A stretch of 64,000 nucleotides of DNA from assembly GCA_032164245.1 (NCBI GenBank), contig JAVMKO010000010.1, positions 33,058,189 to 33,122,188 of the forward strand, read 5' to 3'. Under the pieces are notes generated by a model. That model saw only the letters and a list, made by a program, of their open reading frames with translations, did not search any database and was not told the DNA's origin. Positions 1 to 11,000 of this stretch are shown one piece after another. Position 1 is the stretch's first letter. Each line of letters begins with the position of its first letter. The translations under genes and the position numbers were made by a program. The DNA is from Sternotherus odoratus (taxonomy: Eukaryota > Chordata > Testudines > Kinosternidae).

Positions 1-360
1 ACGGTTCTCAACATGGCTTCACTACCCCTAGGGGTACAGAGGTTGTCCTGGGGGGTCCATCAAGTTTTACAACAAGCTACAGAAAAAGCCCCAAGGGAAG
101 TCAGTACAAACTAAAATTTCATACAGACAATGATTTGTTCATACTGCTCTATCTACTGTACAGACTAACGCGGCTGCTAATCTGAAAACTGAAATGTAAG
201 TACACTAGTTATATTCCAGTGGATTTCTTTTAGCAGGATATGGTACAAGCGAGAAAGGAAGCCATTTTCCAGTAATAGTGCGCTGTGAGGCTTGTATTTT
301 AATGTCTGCTTTTGTAAACGGTTTTTCAGTGAGGTGAAACTTGGGGGCCCACAAGACAAA
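1..360 (+). mobile_element. hAT-like element fragment (same family as 11512-11922)
   Basis: Parts such as 'gtacaaactaaaatttcatacagacaatga', 'tatattccagtggatttc' and 'tttttcagtgaggtgaaacttggggg' recur in order at 11638-11860. The 'cagactaacgcggctgctaatctga' piece at about 160-185 belongs to another dispersed repeat. The left end begins near the window edge. Confidence 0.6.
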
Positions 361-1029
361 GAAAGACATAGTCACTGGCTCAAAGGCATTTCAGCTCGTA
401 ACTTCCAAAGGCTCCTAAATACCTTCAAGGCCCAAGGGATTCGCGAGCAGTGCCGGCTGGGCCTTGTGAGGGGGCACACCCTGCTCCTGTCCTCTGCTCC
501 GCACACCCACAGACCTTCTCTTGTGCAGACCCCACGGTGCAGGGCACACCTAGTGTTTCACCCCACCACCTTCTCCGACTTGTGTGGGCACAGGATTAAC
601 AGAGTCCTCTCGTTTTACTATCCCTCCTCCAAAGGTGGGGGGAGAAGCAGTGACTCCACCCAGAGAGCTCAGGCCCGGCTTGGCTCTGTAGCTGCCACCA
701 CCCTCCATGTACTTCCCTCCCATGCGCCTTATCCGGTCTCCTTATTGATGGGCTAATTAGCTCATTAGCTTCCCAGCCCCAATCTGAGCTGGTAATCACA
801 TTCCCCCACCTCCACTCTAGGGCCCAGCTGGTTAACCAGTGGCCCGAGGGCTTGTTCAGTTGCCGATTCCCAGCGCTGTGTTAGACGGCATCCCCATGGT
901 CAGAGAGCCTCCCTGCGTCACAGAGCTGGAATGCGCTGTTCGTATTCACAGCTCCGGCCTCGCGTGATTCATCCCCAAGTGCTCAGGGGCTGGGGGACAC
1001 ATTTTAAAAATGCTTCAAAGAGGAATTGG

Positions 1030-1180
1030 GCAGGCAGTGTGGTCTACTGGTTAGAGTACTGGATGGAAAGTCTTGGGTTCTGTTCCAAGCCCTGCCGCTG
1101 GTCTGCCGGACGTCGGTGAGTCACTTCCCCTCCCTCCCTCTCGGTTTCTTCTCCCGCCTCTCCTTCGTCTGTCTTGTTTA
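1030..1180 (+). mobile_element. tRNA-derived SINE fragment
   Basis: 'cagtgtggtctactggttagagtactgg' followed by 'ttgggttctgttccaagccctgcc' is the A-box/B-box head of the common reptile tRNA-type SINE. Confidence 0.6.
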
Positions 1181-1294
1181 TTTTGACTGGCAGGTCTTGT
1201 GCAGCCTCCGTGGCCAGCTCCTCTCGGCACCACTGCGACAGCAATTAATGGTACCCGTGTCGACTAGTTCTCTCCTAAAACCCATCTGATAGAC

Positions 1295-1510
1295 TCCGAG
1301 ATTTTAAGGCCAGAAGGGACCAGCATGATCATCTAGGCTGACCTCTCACCACGTCATAGGCCACAGAGCCTCACCCACCCACTCCGGTAGTAGGCCCCTG
1401 ACCTCTGGCTGGGTAACGGACGTCCTCAAATCATGGTTTAAAGACTTCAAATTACAAATTACAGAGAATCCACCACCTCTTCCCTGCTACTGGTCGAGTG
1501 CGTCCGCTTC
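1295..1510 (-). mobile_element. CR1 LINE 3' fragment
   Basis: 'aaggccagaagggaccagcatgatcatctag' and later 'gagaatccaccacctcttcc' are the antisense of a reptile CR1 3' end. Confidence 0.65.
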
Positions 1511-3944
1511 TGGGGTCCTACGAGGCTTCTCCCTTCCAGTGAACCCTCCCCTGGTGCTCACAGTGCCTCAGATTTCATCAGCCCCCTTTGTCCCACCCTG
1601 GTTCATGCCATGGTATGTGTAACGGCCCAGCAAAGGGAGATGCCAGGAATGTCTCTAACAGCCTCACCCCACCCCCCGCCCTCCATTGTGGATTAAAGTG
1701 GCTTTTATGAAACATATTTCTGCAAAATCCCTTTGCTTTCCCCATACCGTTCCCTCTGCAGCCTGAATAGTTTGCATGGAGCTTATGCCCTCATAAAACT
1801 CATCTCCGCCTGCAACTAGATTAGCTTCCCTGAGACGAACCCGCAGCCCCTACCCCTTTGCACTGACTCATTTCCTGCCTGGGGGCAGGGACGACTGGGT
1901 TGGCAAGATGATTGCACTGGGTACCTTCTCAGGATCAGCCCCTTAGACAGCAGTCAGGCCGCCGGGACATTGGTGACTTGGTCCCATGATTAGCTGACTG
2001 CAGTACCAGCAGCTCTGGGGGTGGCCCCAGGATCCAGTGTTAACTGATTCCAGAGCCAGCGATTTCACTAGGTACCCCGCTAGTATAACTGGTTTCTGCG
2101 CCATCTGGTGGAGTTGGCAAGGATCATCCCATGCTTCTCTGAAAGTGCCCATCACCCTAGAGCGGAGGGCACTGGAGGGGCACTCAGAACACAGACCGGG
2201 CGGGGGAGGGGTGAAAGGTACTATGGAGCCTCCCCTAGACTGAAGTTGCTAGGGGGTCAGTTTGGCTCTGGCCCAGAGCAGAGATTCATGTGGAGGTACC
2301 TAGACACCCCTCGCCCCTGCCCATATGGACTCTGCCCGGATTCCCCCTATATCAGGGGAATTCCCCAGAGCAGCTGGTTTAAGGGCCCTGTCACAGGGTG
2401 GGCTGGACTCTTATCCCCCCTGCATGGGGATTCAATTGACTTTATTCACCAGACTCTCCCCTCCTCCTCCTGTTCCCAGGGACGCAGCTCCCCCCTTCCC
2501 GTCTGGAGTGTTAAGCTGACATTGGCTGGTGTTCTCTGCTCTGCTTCCCTGCTCTCTCCCTAGAGGGCCGGATCGCTCTGTCTCGTCTCGGAGCCCCGGC
2601 TCCCCAGCAGTTCCCAGGCAGTAGCAGCCGCCTCTGTGCCAATCTGTTCCCACGAGGTCCCCGCTGCCCTGCTTCTAGCTTCAGGCAGATGAAACTTACA
2701 TACCCCAGGCTCTCCCTCTCTCTCATTAGAAGCATCCACCCGCCCTGCTGATGTGGTGATGTGGGACAGTACTTCCCACTCCCCCACCCCAGCCACCGAT
2801 CTCCCATTCCCTTTCACCCAGCCCACGTCAGGAGAGAAACTGACCTGGGGGTGATGCTCCTGCCTGGAGCAGCAGCCAGGGAAACAAACCTCCACGGTGG
2901 GATTTTTGATTTGACAGGGGTTAGTCAGCACATCAGCCCAAATGAACAAGGCCTAGTACAGTGGGTGGTGCAGAGGAAAGCAGCACCCCGGGACTGTGTG
3001 GGGCAGGGGCGGGGCCGGGGGTGTGTGCGGAGTGAGGATCTATCGGGGGGGGGGGGAGGAGCAATCTGTGGCTCCTCGTCTAGACAGCGGCTCTGGGGCT
3101 GGAGCTACAGGTGCCAACTTTCCAAGGAACTGGGGGGCGGGGGGGGGGCTCACTGCTCAACCCCTGGCTCTGCCACAGACTCTGCCCCCACTCCACCCCT
3201 TCCCCCCCCCCCCGAGCCTGCCATGCCCTCACTCTTCCCCCTCCCCCCAAGAGCCTCCTGCATGCCCAAACATCTGATTGGCAGGTTGGGGAGGAAGGGG
3301 GGAGGCTGGTGTATTACTGCGGCTCTTTGGCAATGTACATTGGTAAATTCTGGCTCCTTCTCAGGCTCAGGTGGACTAAGTAAGTGGGGCGGGTGGTTGA
3401 AACGGTCGTTAGTCTCCAGCATCAGGACCCCCGGCTCTCAGAGCCAGGTAGCCTAAGTCTGAGCTAACTCCCACTGGTTCTAGAGCCACTGACTTCCCTG
3501 GAACTGAGTTTAGAAGTGGACGAGTGGGAGCAGAACGCGGCGCAGCGTTTGGCAGGCTGCAGCCTCAGGCAGGCAGCGCTACGTCCCCCGAAAGGTTTTC
3601 TCTGCAAGCAGAGGGGCTTTGTTTTAAACTAAAGCTTAAATAATGGAGATAAGGAGCCAAGGGAGAGGGCGGCTGACTGTCCTCCCTCCTCTAAAGCGGT
3701 AAATCGGGGGTACAGAGTGGACAGCAGAGGGATGGGGAATCTAAGCCCTCTGCCCACGTATCCTGGCCAGCTCTCCCTTTGTGCAGCCCTAGAGCCTGAA
3801 GCAGGCCCAGTAGCTGGAGTGAAGCAGGCCCATTGCTCCCCAACCCCTACTGAGGGGCAGGAGGGCAGAACCTGCAGCAAGAGCTAGTGTTGTTTCAGGC
3901 TCCAGGGGTGTTTCTCTCCCCCCTCCCCCATGCCCGGCTTTGTT

Positions 3945-4140
3945 TGCTTTAGCTCTCAAAGCACTTTACAAAGATGGGAAAGCTTATCCCCCCCCTTTAA
4001 AGACTAGGAAACTGAGGCACAGAGAGAGGAGGGGGGATTTTGCAAAGGGTTACAGAGTGAGTCAATGGCAGAGCCAGGAATGGAGGAACCCAAAGGGCCT
4101 GGTTCGCAGGCCTGTGCTCTAACCATCGGCACACACTGCC
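3945..4140 (-). mobile_element. tRNA-derived/MIR-like SINE fragment
   Basis: 'aggaaactgaggcacagagagagg', 'ggcagagccaggaatggaggaaccc' and 'gtgctctaaccatcggcac' are the reverse of the SINE body and tRNA head. Confidence 0.6.
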
Positions 4141-5754
4141 TCCAGCTGCAATGGCCCCACTTCTGTACACTACAAACTGTATTGCCACATGCCCCCTCTA
4201 CCCCCTGCTCTTTCAACAGCTGCTGTATGTCCTTTGTCACGCCAAGCGCTCCCGCTTCAGCCCCCAGCAGTGCTGTGGTCTGGCTAGGAGAGGGGAGGGG
4301 ATCCAGTAACTTTACCAAGTATGGGACAGAAGACTCAGGGAGAGACTAATTAAGTTTAGAAAGGAAAATGTGACGCATGGCCCAGCTATGGGTGTAAAAC
4401 AAGTGAGCGAAGTTGCCCGCTGATGAAAGAAAAGTGACAGGCTTGAGCCCAGGCTCCCCCAGGACCCCGCTCCAGCAAGAAAACAAGCTGCTCAGATACC
4501 GCCTGAGGAAGAGGTTGGCAGCTCCAAGCCAAATTGTCTTTCTCCAGGGAAATCACACCTGGGAGCAAGAAAGTGACGCTTCTCCCTGTGGGCAGCGCAG
4601 GATGCTAAAGCCGCCGCAGTCCCAGTCTCTCCCAGCAGGAGGCGCTGCAGAGAATGGCGTAGCCGCTAACCCAGCTATTCTCCTCCCAGCGGGAAAGGCT
4701 ACATGAAATAGAGGCCAATGCTCACATACATCATGCTCTGACTCTGGTCTGGGGACTGCAGTGCTGAGAACCAAGCAGGGAAGGGAGGGCAGGTGGGTGG
4801 AGAGAGCTAATGCTAGAGAGCTGAATGCCGGGCAGCTCTCAGCAGCCCCTTCTCTGGTCTCCATCACCAGCTCCGGTAGGCACAGCCTGCCCCTCGTCCC
4901 AGTCCCAGAGCAGGACACAGCATAGAGCCCTGCAACCTGACCCAAAGGCAACAGGACCCGGCTACAAGTATCGGGTCCTCACCAGGTGGGACAACAACCA
5001 GACCTTATCAAGGCTAGGCCAGCTCGTGTCCTGCTGCCCATGGGTCAGGGTTTAGTGCCCACTCAGTTTAGGGGGGGAAGGGTCAGGGTGAGATGGGTCA
5101 AAACAATACAACTGAAGCATTTTGACGTTATCAAAATGTTTGTGCGTCGATAAAGGTCCCAGTGACACATTTCTACCTTCGCCAAACACCGTTTCAATCA
5201 TTTCCCCTTGAAAATTCGCCACAACGAAGCCGTTCCCAGGAAATGTTTTGATTGAGTCAAATCGGCTTTTGCCAAGCAGGGACAGACGTTCCCACAGAAG
5301 CTTTTTAGTTCTAGCGCTGGCTCCGTTCTCCGCTCCCTCTCTCCTGCGGCTGAACACTTCCTCCGGGGCCGAGAGCACAGTTAAGAGCAGGCAGCCTCGT
5401 TCCGGCCCTTGCTGGTGTGGAGTCCGTCCTGTTCACAGCCTGCCCTGGCTTTAAGGAAAGCACCGAGGGCATGGACAGGTTTCCCTTCTCAGACAACAAC
5501 ATTACATTTGGCTAGATCCTGGAGTACCAGCTGCTCTTGCATATTCCCTCCAACCGGCCCGTTCTACCCCCGGGGAAGCAGTGCCCCATCACTAGAAGGC
5601 CCAGGCTTCAGATTAATTAGCTTCTTCAGAGCAGCAGGCTTGTGGCAGGTCAGACTCCAGCTTCAACGCCCTGCCAGAGCTAGCTGGGAATCCATCTTTG
5701 CTCTCCATAGTGCCCTGTTACACTCAATGCAATTGTGTCCTTGTCCCTTCTAGG

Positions 5755-6275
5755 GCTAGGTTATTTCAACATAAGCTTTCGTGGGCTATAGCCCACTTCA
5801 TCGGGTGCATAGAATGGAACAGAAGTAAGATGCATTTATATACACAGAAAGCAAAAAAAGGTTGTAAATTACCATACCAATTTGCAAATTGGACACTGTC
5901 AACCAAGGATTAAACAGAGACTATGAGTGGCTTTGTCATTATACTAATTAATTGCATTTTCCTGGTTTAGTCTCTTTTACAGATTCTAATCAACTGTCAG
6001 ACATAGATAAGAAACTGTAAATTTTCACTACAAAAGGTTTTTGGTTTTTTTCCTCCTGCTGATAATGGCCCATCCAAATTTAACAGCCTCTTAGAATTGG
6101 GATGGTAATTTCCAACTTTTTTTTTTGCTTTCTGTGTGTGTAAATGCATCTTACTTCTGTTTGTTCCATTCTATTCAAAGTTTATGCTGAAATAAACTGG
6201 TTAGTTTCTAAGGTGCCACAAGTATTCCTCGTTTTCTTTACGGATACAGACGAACACGGCTGCTATTCTTAAACC
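5755..6275. mobile_element. Dispersed repeat with long inverted arms
   Basis: The left arm (about 5807-5880, 'catagaatggaacagaagtaagatgcattta...') pairs with the right arm (about 6095-6178). Outside the arms are the boxes 'aagctttcgtgggctatagcccac' and 'ggttagtttctaaggtgccacaag...acgaacacggctgct', seen again at 48.2, 54.0 and 59.9 kb. I suspect a Penelope-like element but the class is not certain. Confidence 0.55.
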
Positions 6276-7069
6276 ATTCTTGACTCTGCGACTGATGACC
6301 TGTGTGACTCTAGGTAGATCATATCATTGCTCCAATCCTTGTTTCCTAGGGGGTTGGGGTCATGGGTCAGAGCCAGCAGCGGCCCAGACTCACAGTCTTC
6401 CTTGGGAGCCTCCCAATGCCAGAAGTAACATGGAGGGCGGCCTCAGAGGTTTGGGGAAGTGTCCCCGGCCAGACAGAGAGGGCAGGGACAGAGCAGGGGA
6501 GGGGAAGGGAGAGAGATGTTAGATGTCCTGCTGGATCCTCCTCCATGCAGCTCCATTCAGCTGAGCTGAAGGGGACAGCAGGCATCAGAGGTGGCTTTCA
6601 GCATGCGCCATTTCCTGGTTCCAGCACAATTGCCAGGGGTCAGGTGGGTGGCTTGAAAGAAAGGGCAGAGCTTTGGCCCCCTGGCTGATCCCGCCTCCCA
6701 TGCCTCTTCAACAAGTCAGCGTATTCCACCCTCCTGGTTTTGATCCAAATGCAGAGATTGGGTTCTTCTCTGCCATAAAGGAGATACAGGAGGCACCGTG
6801 GTGGTGCTGCCCCCTTGTGGTACAGTGTGTGACTGCCGGGGCAATCAGTCCAGCTTTGAATACATTTGGAAAGGTCCAGAAGAAAAACCCTGTGTCTCAG
6901 CTCATGAGAACCAGCGGTGGTGAAAGTATCCAACAAAAGTGACTCGATGTCATCCCCAGGCTCCAGCATCAGCAAAAGTTGAGGCTGAAGAAAGAAGAAG
7001 GCACAGGGAACAATTGGGCCCAATGCTTGTAAAGCGCTTCAGGGGCGAAGCTGTTCTATAGCGACTAGG

Positions 7070-7270
7070 GAGGTAGCATGGGCCAGTGGATAATGCACTG
7101 GATTGGGACTCAGGAGATCTGGGTTCTAATTCCAGCTTGGTCACTGACCTGCTGGGTGACCTTCTCCCCTTTGTCTGGCTTGTCTGTTTGGACTGTAGGT
7201 TCCTTGTGTCTCAGTGTCTAGCACAATGGAACCCTGATGTCAGTGGCTGGGGTACAAATAATAAGTGATG
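7070..7270 (+). mobile_element. tRNA-derived SINE with MIR-like tail
   Basis: 'ggccagtggataatgcactggattgggactcaggagatctgggttctaattccagc' is the tRNA-type head. The tail 'tgtctagcacaatggaaccctgat' follows at about 7215. Confidence 0.7.
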
Positions 7271-7949
7271 TAAAGAATTCTAGTTGATAATGTCACAGAG
7301 ATGGAAATGATAGAACCAGGCCCACATCCTAAAATCCTCATTTCAGGCTTGTAAATTGCAATGCCTGGAACAAGGTCCTGGGCATTCAGCCAAGACCCCC
7401 AGATGACTGACATATGGCCCGAGTCACTCCTTTCATTGGGGCATCTCCGCTGATTTCAGCAGAGCGATGCAGTGAGGAATCTGGCCCTGCTTGTTTCTGT
7501 GTTTCTCCCAATTGCTTGTGACAGAAGCGAGCTGCTTTGGGGCAGATGTTCGTTAGTCTCTCATTCATTCTCCAGCTGGCAGGTGGCCCACAATGCAGCC
7601 TCTAGCGCTCACCCATTACACTTTCAAACAAGCCCGTCTGTGTTTTCTCCCAGGCTGCCCCTCAGGTGCGGGAGGAGCTCCTCGTAAATATCAGCAAAGC
7701 CACCTCAGCCTCCTTCCAGCCTCTCCTCTGCCACAAGGCCTACAAAAAACTGCTGGTGTGCAAGGCCTCTGCCCGGCATGGAGGCCACGGGTTCCCTTGT
7801 GCTCACTATTCTGTCTGTACTCTTGTCTTGTACTTAGATTGACAGCTCCTGTCTGTTTGTTCTAGCACAATGCAGCCCCGGGCCATGTCCAGGACCCATA
7901 GGTGATACAATGAAATAAATGATTGTCGGATTCTCTCTCTCCCCCGCAG

Positions 7950-8002
7950 GAGGAAGTGCTGTGAGGGTTATCGGTTTGTGATGGGCCAGTGTATCCCGGA
8001 AA
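7950..8002 (+). CDS. CCBE1-like, first coding exon in window
   Basis: The acceptor is ccccgcag and the donor gtaagt. The exon starts with the last base of a split codon and reads [17 protein letters not shown], matching the Cys-rich segment just before the first EGF module of CCBE1. It ends one base into a codon that the next exon completes as Ser. The preceding exon was searched for by eye upstream and not found. Confidence 0.85.
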
Positions 8003-11000
8003 GTAAGTATAAAAAGGAGCTCTCTCCCATTCTGCTCACTCTGCCCACACTTATTCTCAGGTGGCACTAATGCCACGGATCATGTCACCTGTGAGTGGAT
8101 CATGTCGTCAGATAAAAGCCTCGCCAATACCATCCACCTGGAAAGCCTCCGGGATGCTTTGCGGCATGATTTGGGCAGCCTTCTCCACTGCCTGCTCCAC
8201 GGGTGAAACTCTTGAGATGGTGGCTTATGACAGGGCTGTTTGCAGCACATGATGGCGGTTCTCTGTTTTCACACATTACACCATCAGCACCCGGCAGATG
8301 GGATTTCAGCAGCCAAGGCTTTCTGCTTTCTGCTCTGGGTGGGATGGGAAAGGGTCCATCGGTTTCGTCCTGGAGGTGGGTCCAGGTCACAAGACTCTGA
8401 TCCATCTCCTCCCCAGAGTTTGGATATGGGGTTTGCTCCAGGCTCCTCACTAGTCTCCGTTGAATGTGGGGCCCTCCAGCTTCTCAACAGAATCCAGCAC
8501 ATGATGGTCTGGAGTCTGCGCTCTCGCTAGACACCTGGGGTGCTGTTAGACAGAGGGTGAGGTGGGCCCATTGCGGGATGGGGCCGCTCTGACGCAGTTG
8601 GCTTGGGAGAGGATCAGCTGCCAGTTAGAGCTGGGACGGCTTGGCAGCTGGGGTAGGGAGGATGCCTGGTGGAAGGGAGAGATTGGATTGAGGGTGCTAG
8701 TTACTGGGGAGTGCCCAGCCATGAATTACTTACACATGGGGCCGGATCCTCCACTGGTGTAAATCTGCATCTTTACAGGGAAGTCAGAGCCGTGTGGAAG
8801 ATTTGGCCCAGGGCAAGGCACTCTCAGTTGCAAGGCTGTGCTGGCTGCGGTCCAACCCGCCGTGCTGGACACCCAGGGGGAGGCCACAGGAAGGGGGGTC
8901 AGTACGGCAGCGCATGACTCCATCTGCCCCTCTTTGCAGGCGTGGACGTGTGCGCCAACTTCCCGTGCGAGCAGCAGTGCACCGACAACTTCGGTCGCGT
9001 CCTGTGCACGTGCTTCCCTGGCTATCGCTTCGACAGGGAGCGCCACAAGGCTCACCTGCACCCTTACTGCCTGGGTGAGTGCCCCCCAGAGTACCCGCCC
9101 TTAGCCTGGCTCCGGCATAGCTCCTGTGTGATCAATGGACACACGTGGCATCTTGCAGTGGCCTGGGGTTGGTTGGAGGGCTCCAGGCAACAGCCATCCC
9201 TAGGCTCCAGCGTCCAATGTAGGAGTCCTGGGGAAGGTTCCCACAGACCCATCTCAGAGTTGCCACCCTCAAGGGCTGTGTGTATCTCTTGGCCTGGCCT
9301 TAGGATGGTAGGAATCTCCCCTCCGCTGCATCCATTCCCCAGGCGAGGCCTCGGTGGCTGAGCTGAGGTTGATGTTTCTCTGCGTTCAACCCCAGACATC
9401 GATGAGTGTGCGCAAAGCGGAGGTGCCGTCTGCGACCAGCTGTGTACGAACACCCTGGGCAGCTACCGGTGCCATTGCCAGCGCGGCTACGACATAGCGT
9501 CCGATGGGACAACCTGCTTGAAATCCAACAATGGTGAGTCCGTGCACCAGGAGAGGGATCGGGTCCTAGCGCCGGGCGACCCTGCAGCCACGCTCAGCCC
9601 TGGCTCAAGCAGCCGTAACTCCATTGACCCGGAGCTGCAGGTCTCCCCCCCTCCCTCCCCCCCTCCCGCTGCCGACTGACACAGGTGCATCATTCTCTTC
9701 CAGGCACCACAGTGGTCAAGTCGGAGACCCTGATGGGCACCAGGTCCTGCTCTGTCACTTGCGAGGAGTTCACCAGCATGAAGCGGACAGTCTCCCAGCT
9801 GAGTCAGAAGGTGGGACAACGACCCCTGAGCCTCTGCTGGCCACACACAGCTGGCAGCGCTCTGGCAGAGCTGTCGGGGGCAAGACTGCAGAAGCAGCCC
9901 GCGACGGGAGCCTGGGGCTGCCACCCTGCCGCCGAATCTCACCAAGCCAGAGCTGAAAAGAAATAGGTAGTCCGGGATGTGATCACCCCGACCACACAGG
10001 TGTGCTCAGTCAGTCCAGTCAGAGGCAGGGGAAACGGCTCCAAGGGCCACGTTCAGACCTGTGCGAAGTGGGCACTAGACCACGCAGTTGTCTCCACTTG
10101 TACCTGTGCTGAATATGGCCCACATGGCTTTTTTTAAAGGATGTGCTGGGGTAGGTGCCTCTCTGGCCACTCCCATTAGGGGAGGGGCCTGTCATCTCTC
10201 TGGCCACTCCCATTAGGGGCGGGGCAAGCAGGGGGCAGAACCTTCTCCCCAGAGGTCCTCCTTCTCCGGGCTAATCTGCATACCCTTTGCAGCAGGTTCC
10301 CATTCCCTCCTAAACCTGCTGGGGATAGGCCATGGAGCCGGGGGGACCACTGCCTGACCAAACTTGGACCAAACCTGAGTGGCTCTGTGACCCAGCGTGC
10401 TCCTCACTCAGATTTGGAAGGGGCGGGTGTAAATGCTCAGGGTCAGGTTACTGGGGAGGCTGTGAGAGGAAGAGGAGGTTCAGGTGTGTGTGGGGGAACG
10501 AACCTCTGCCCACCACTTTCAATGGTGCTCTCCAGCTCCTGCCACTGGGAATCATTCTGTTGACACTCTATTCACTGGAGCTCGAGGCTACAGAAGTTGC
10601 TTGACCCTCCCTCCTTACAGGGCTTGTCCGCACTTCTTTTCCTTCCCCTCCCCAGCTGCTGCTCCCCAGCTTGGATAACGTGAGCGGGAAGTCCTGGATG
10701 AGGATTAACCGAAAACCAGCAGATCCCTCCCACCGTCCCTCTGTCCTAGGGCCCCCAGGCCGCCCGGGACCTCCAGGTACATCTTGGGGTGCTGGAGATT
10801 GCTGGGGTGGGAGACCTGTGAGGATCTGACCCAGCCCTGGTTTTCATTAGACCAAGAGAGAATCCTGTTGGTCAGAGGGATGATAGGGTCAGGTTGGTGC
10901 AATCAGCCCACTAATGCAGGAGTAACAGCTACAGTGGGCGAGCAATGGACATTCTACATCCCATGGCACCTTTGCCAAGAGCTGGGCTGAGGTTACCCTC

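Larger units (their letters stand above)
361..7949. other. Region 5' of the first visible CCBE1-like exon
   Basis: Probably intron or 5' flank of the CCBE1-like gene. I looked for the exons that should precede RKCCEGYRF (signal peptide; Cys-rich segment with a split Arg/Lys codon at its donor) and found none. Apart from the repeats listed separately, I see no coding signal. GC-rich runs such as 3040-3250 are poly-G/C tracts, not exons. Confidence 0.5.

Noticed and set aside
955..967. XRE-like TCGCGTGATT
   Set aside because: Isolated, lacks the GAAG flank and is 46 kb from CYP1A beyond another gene; expected by chance.
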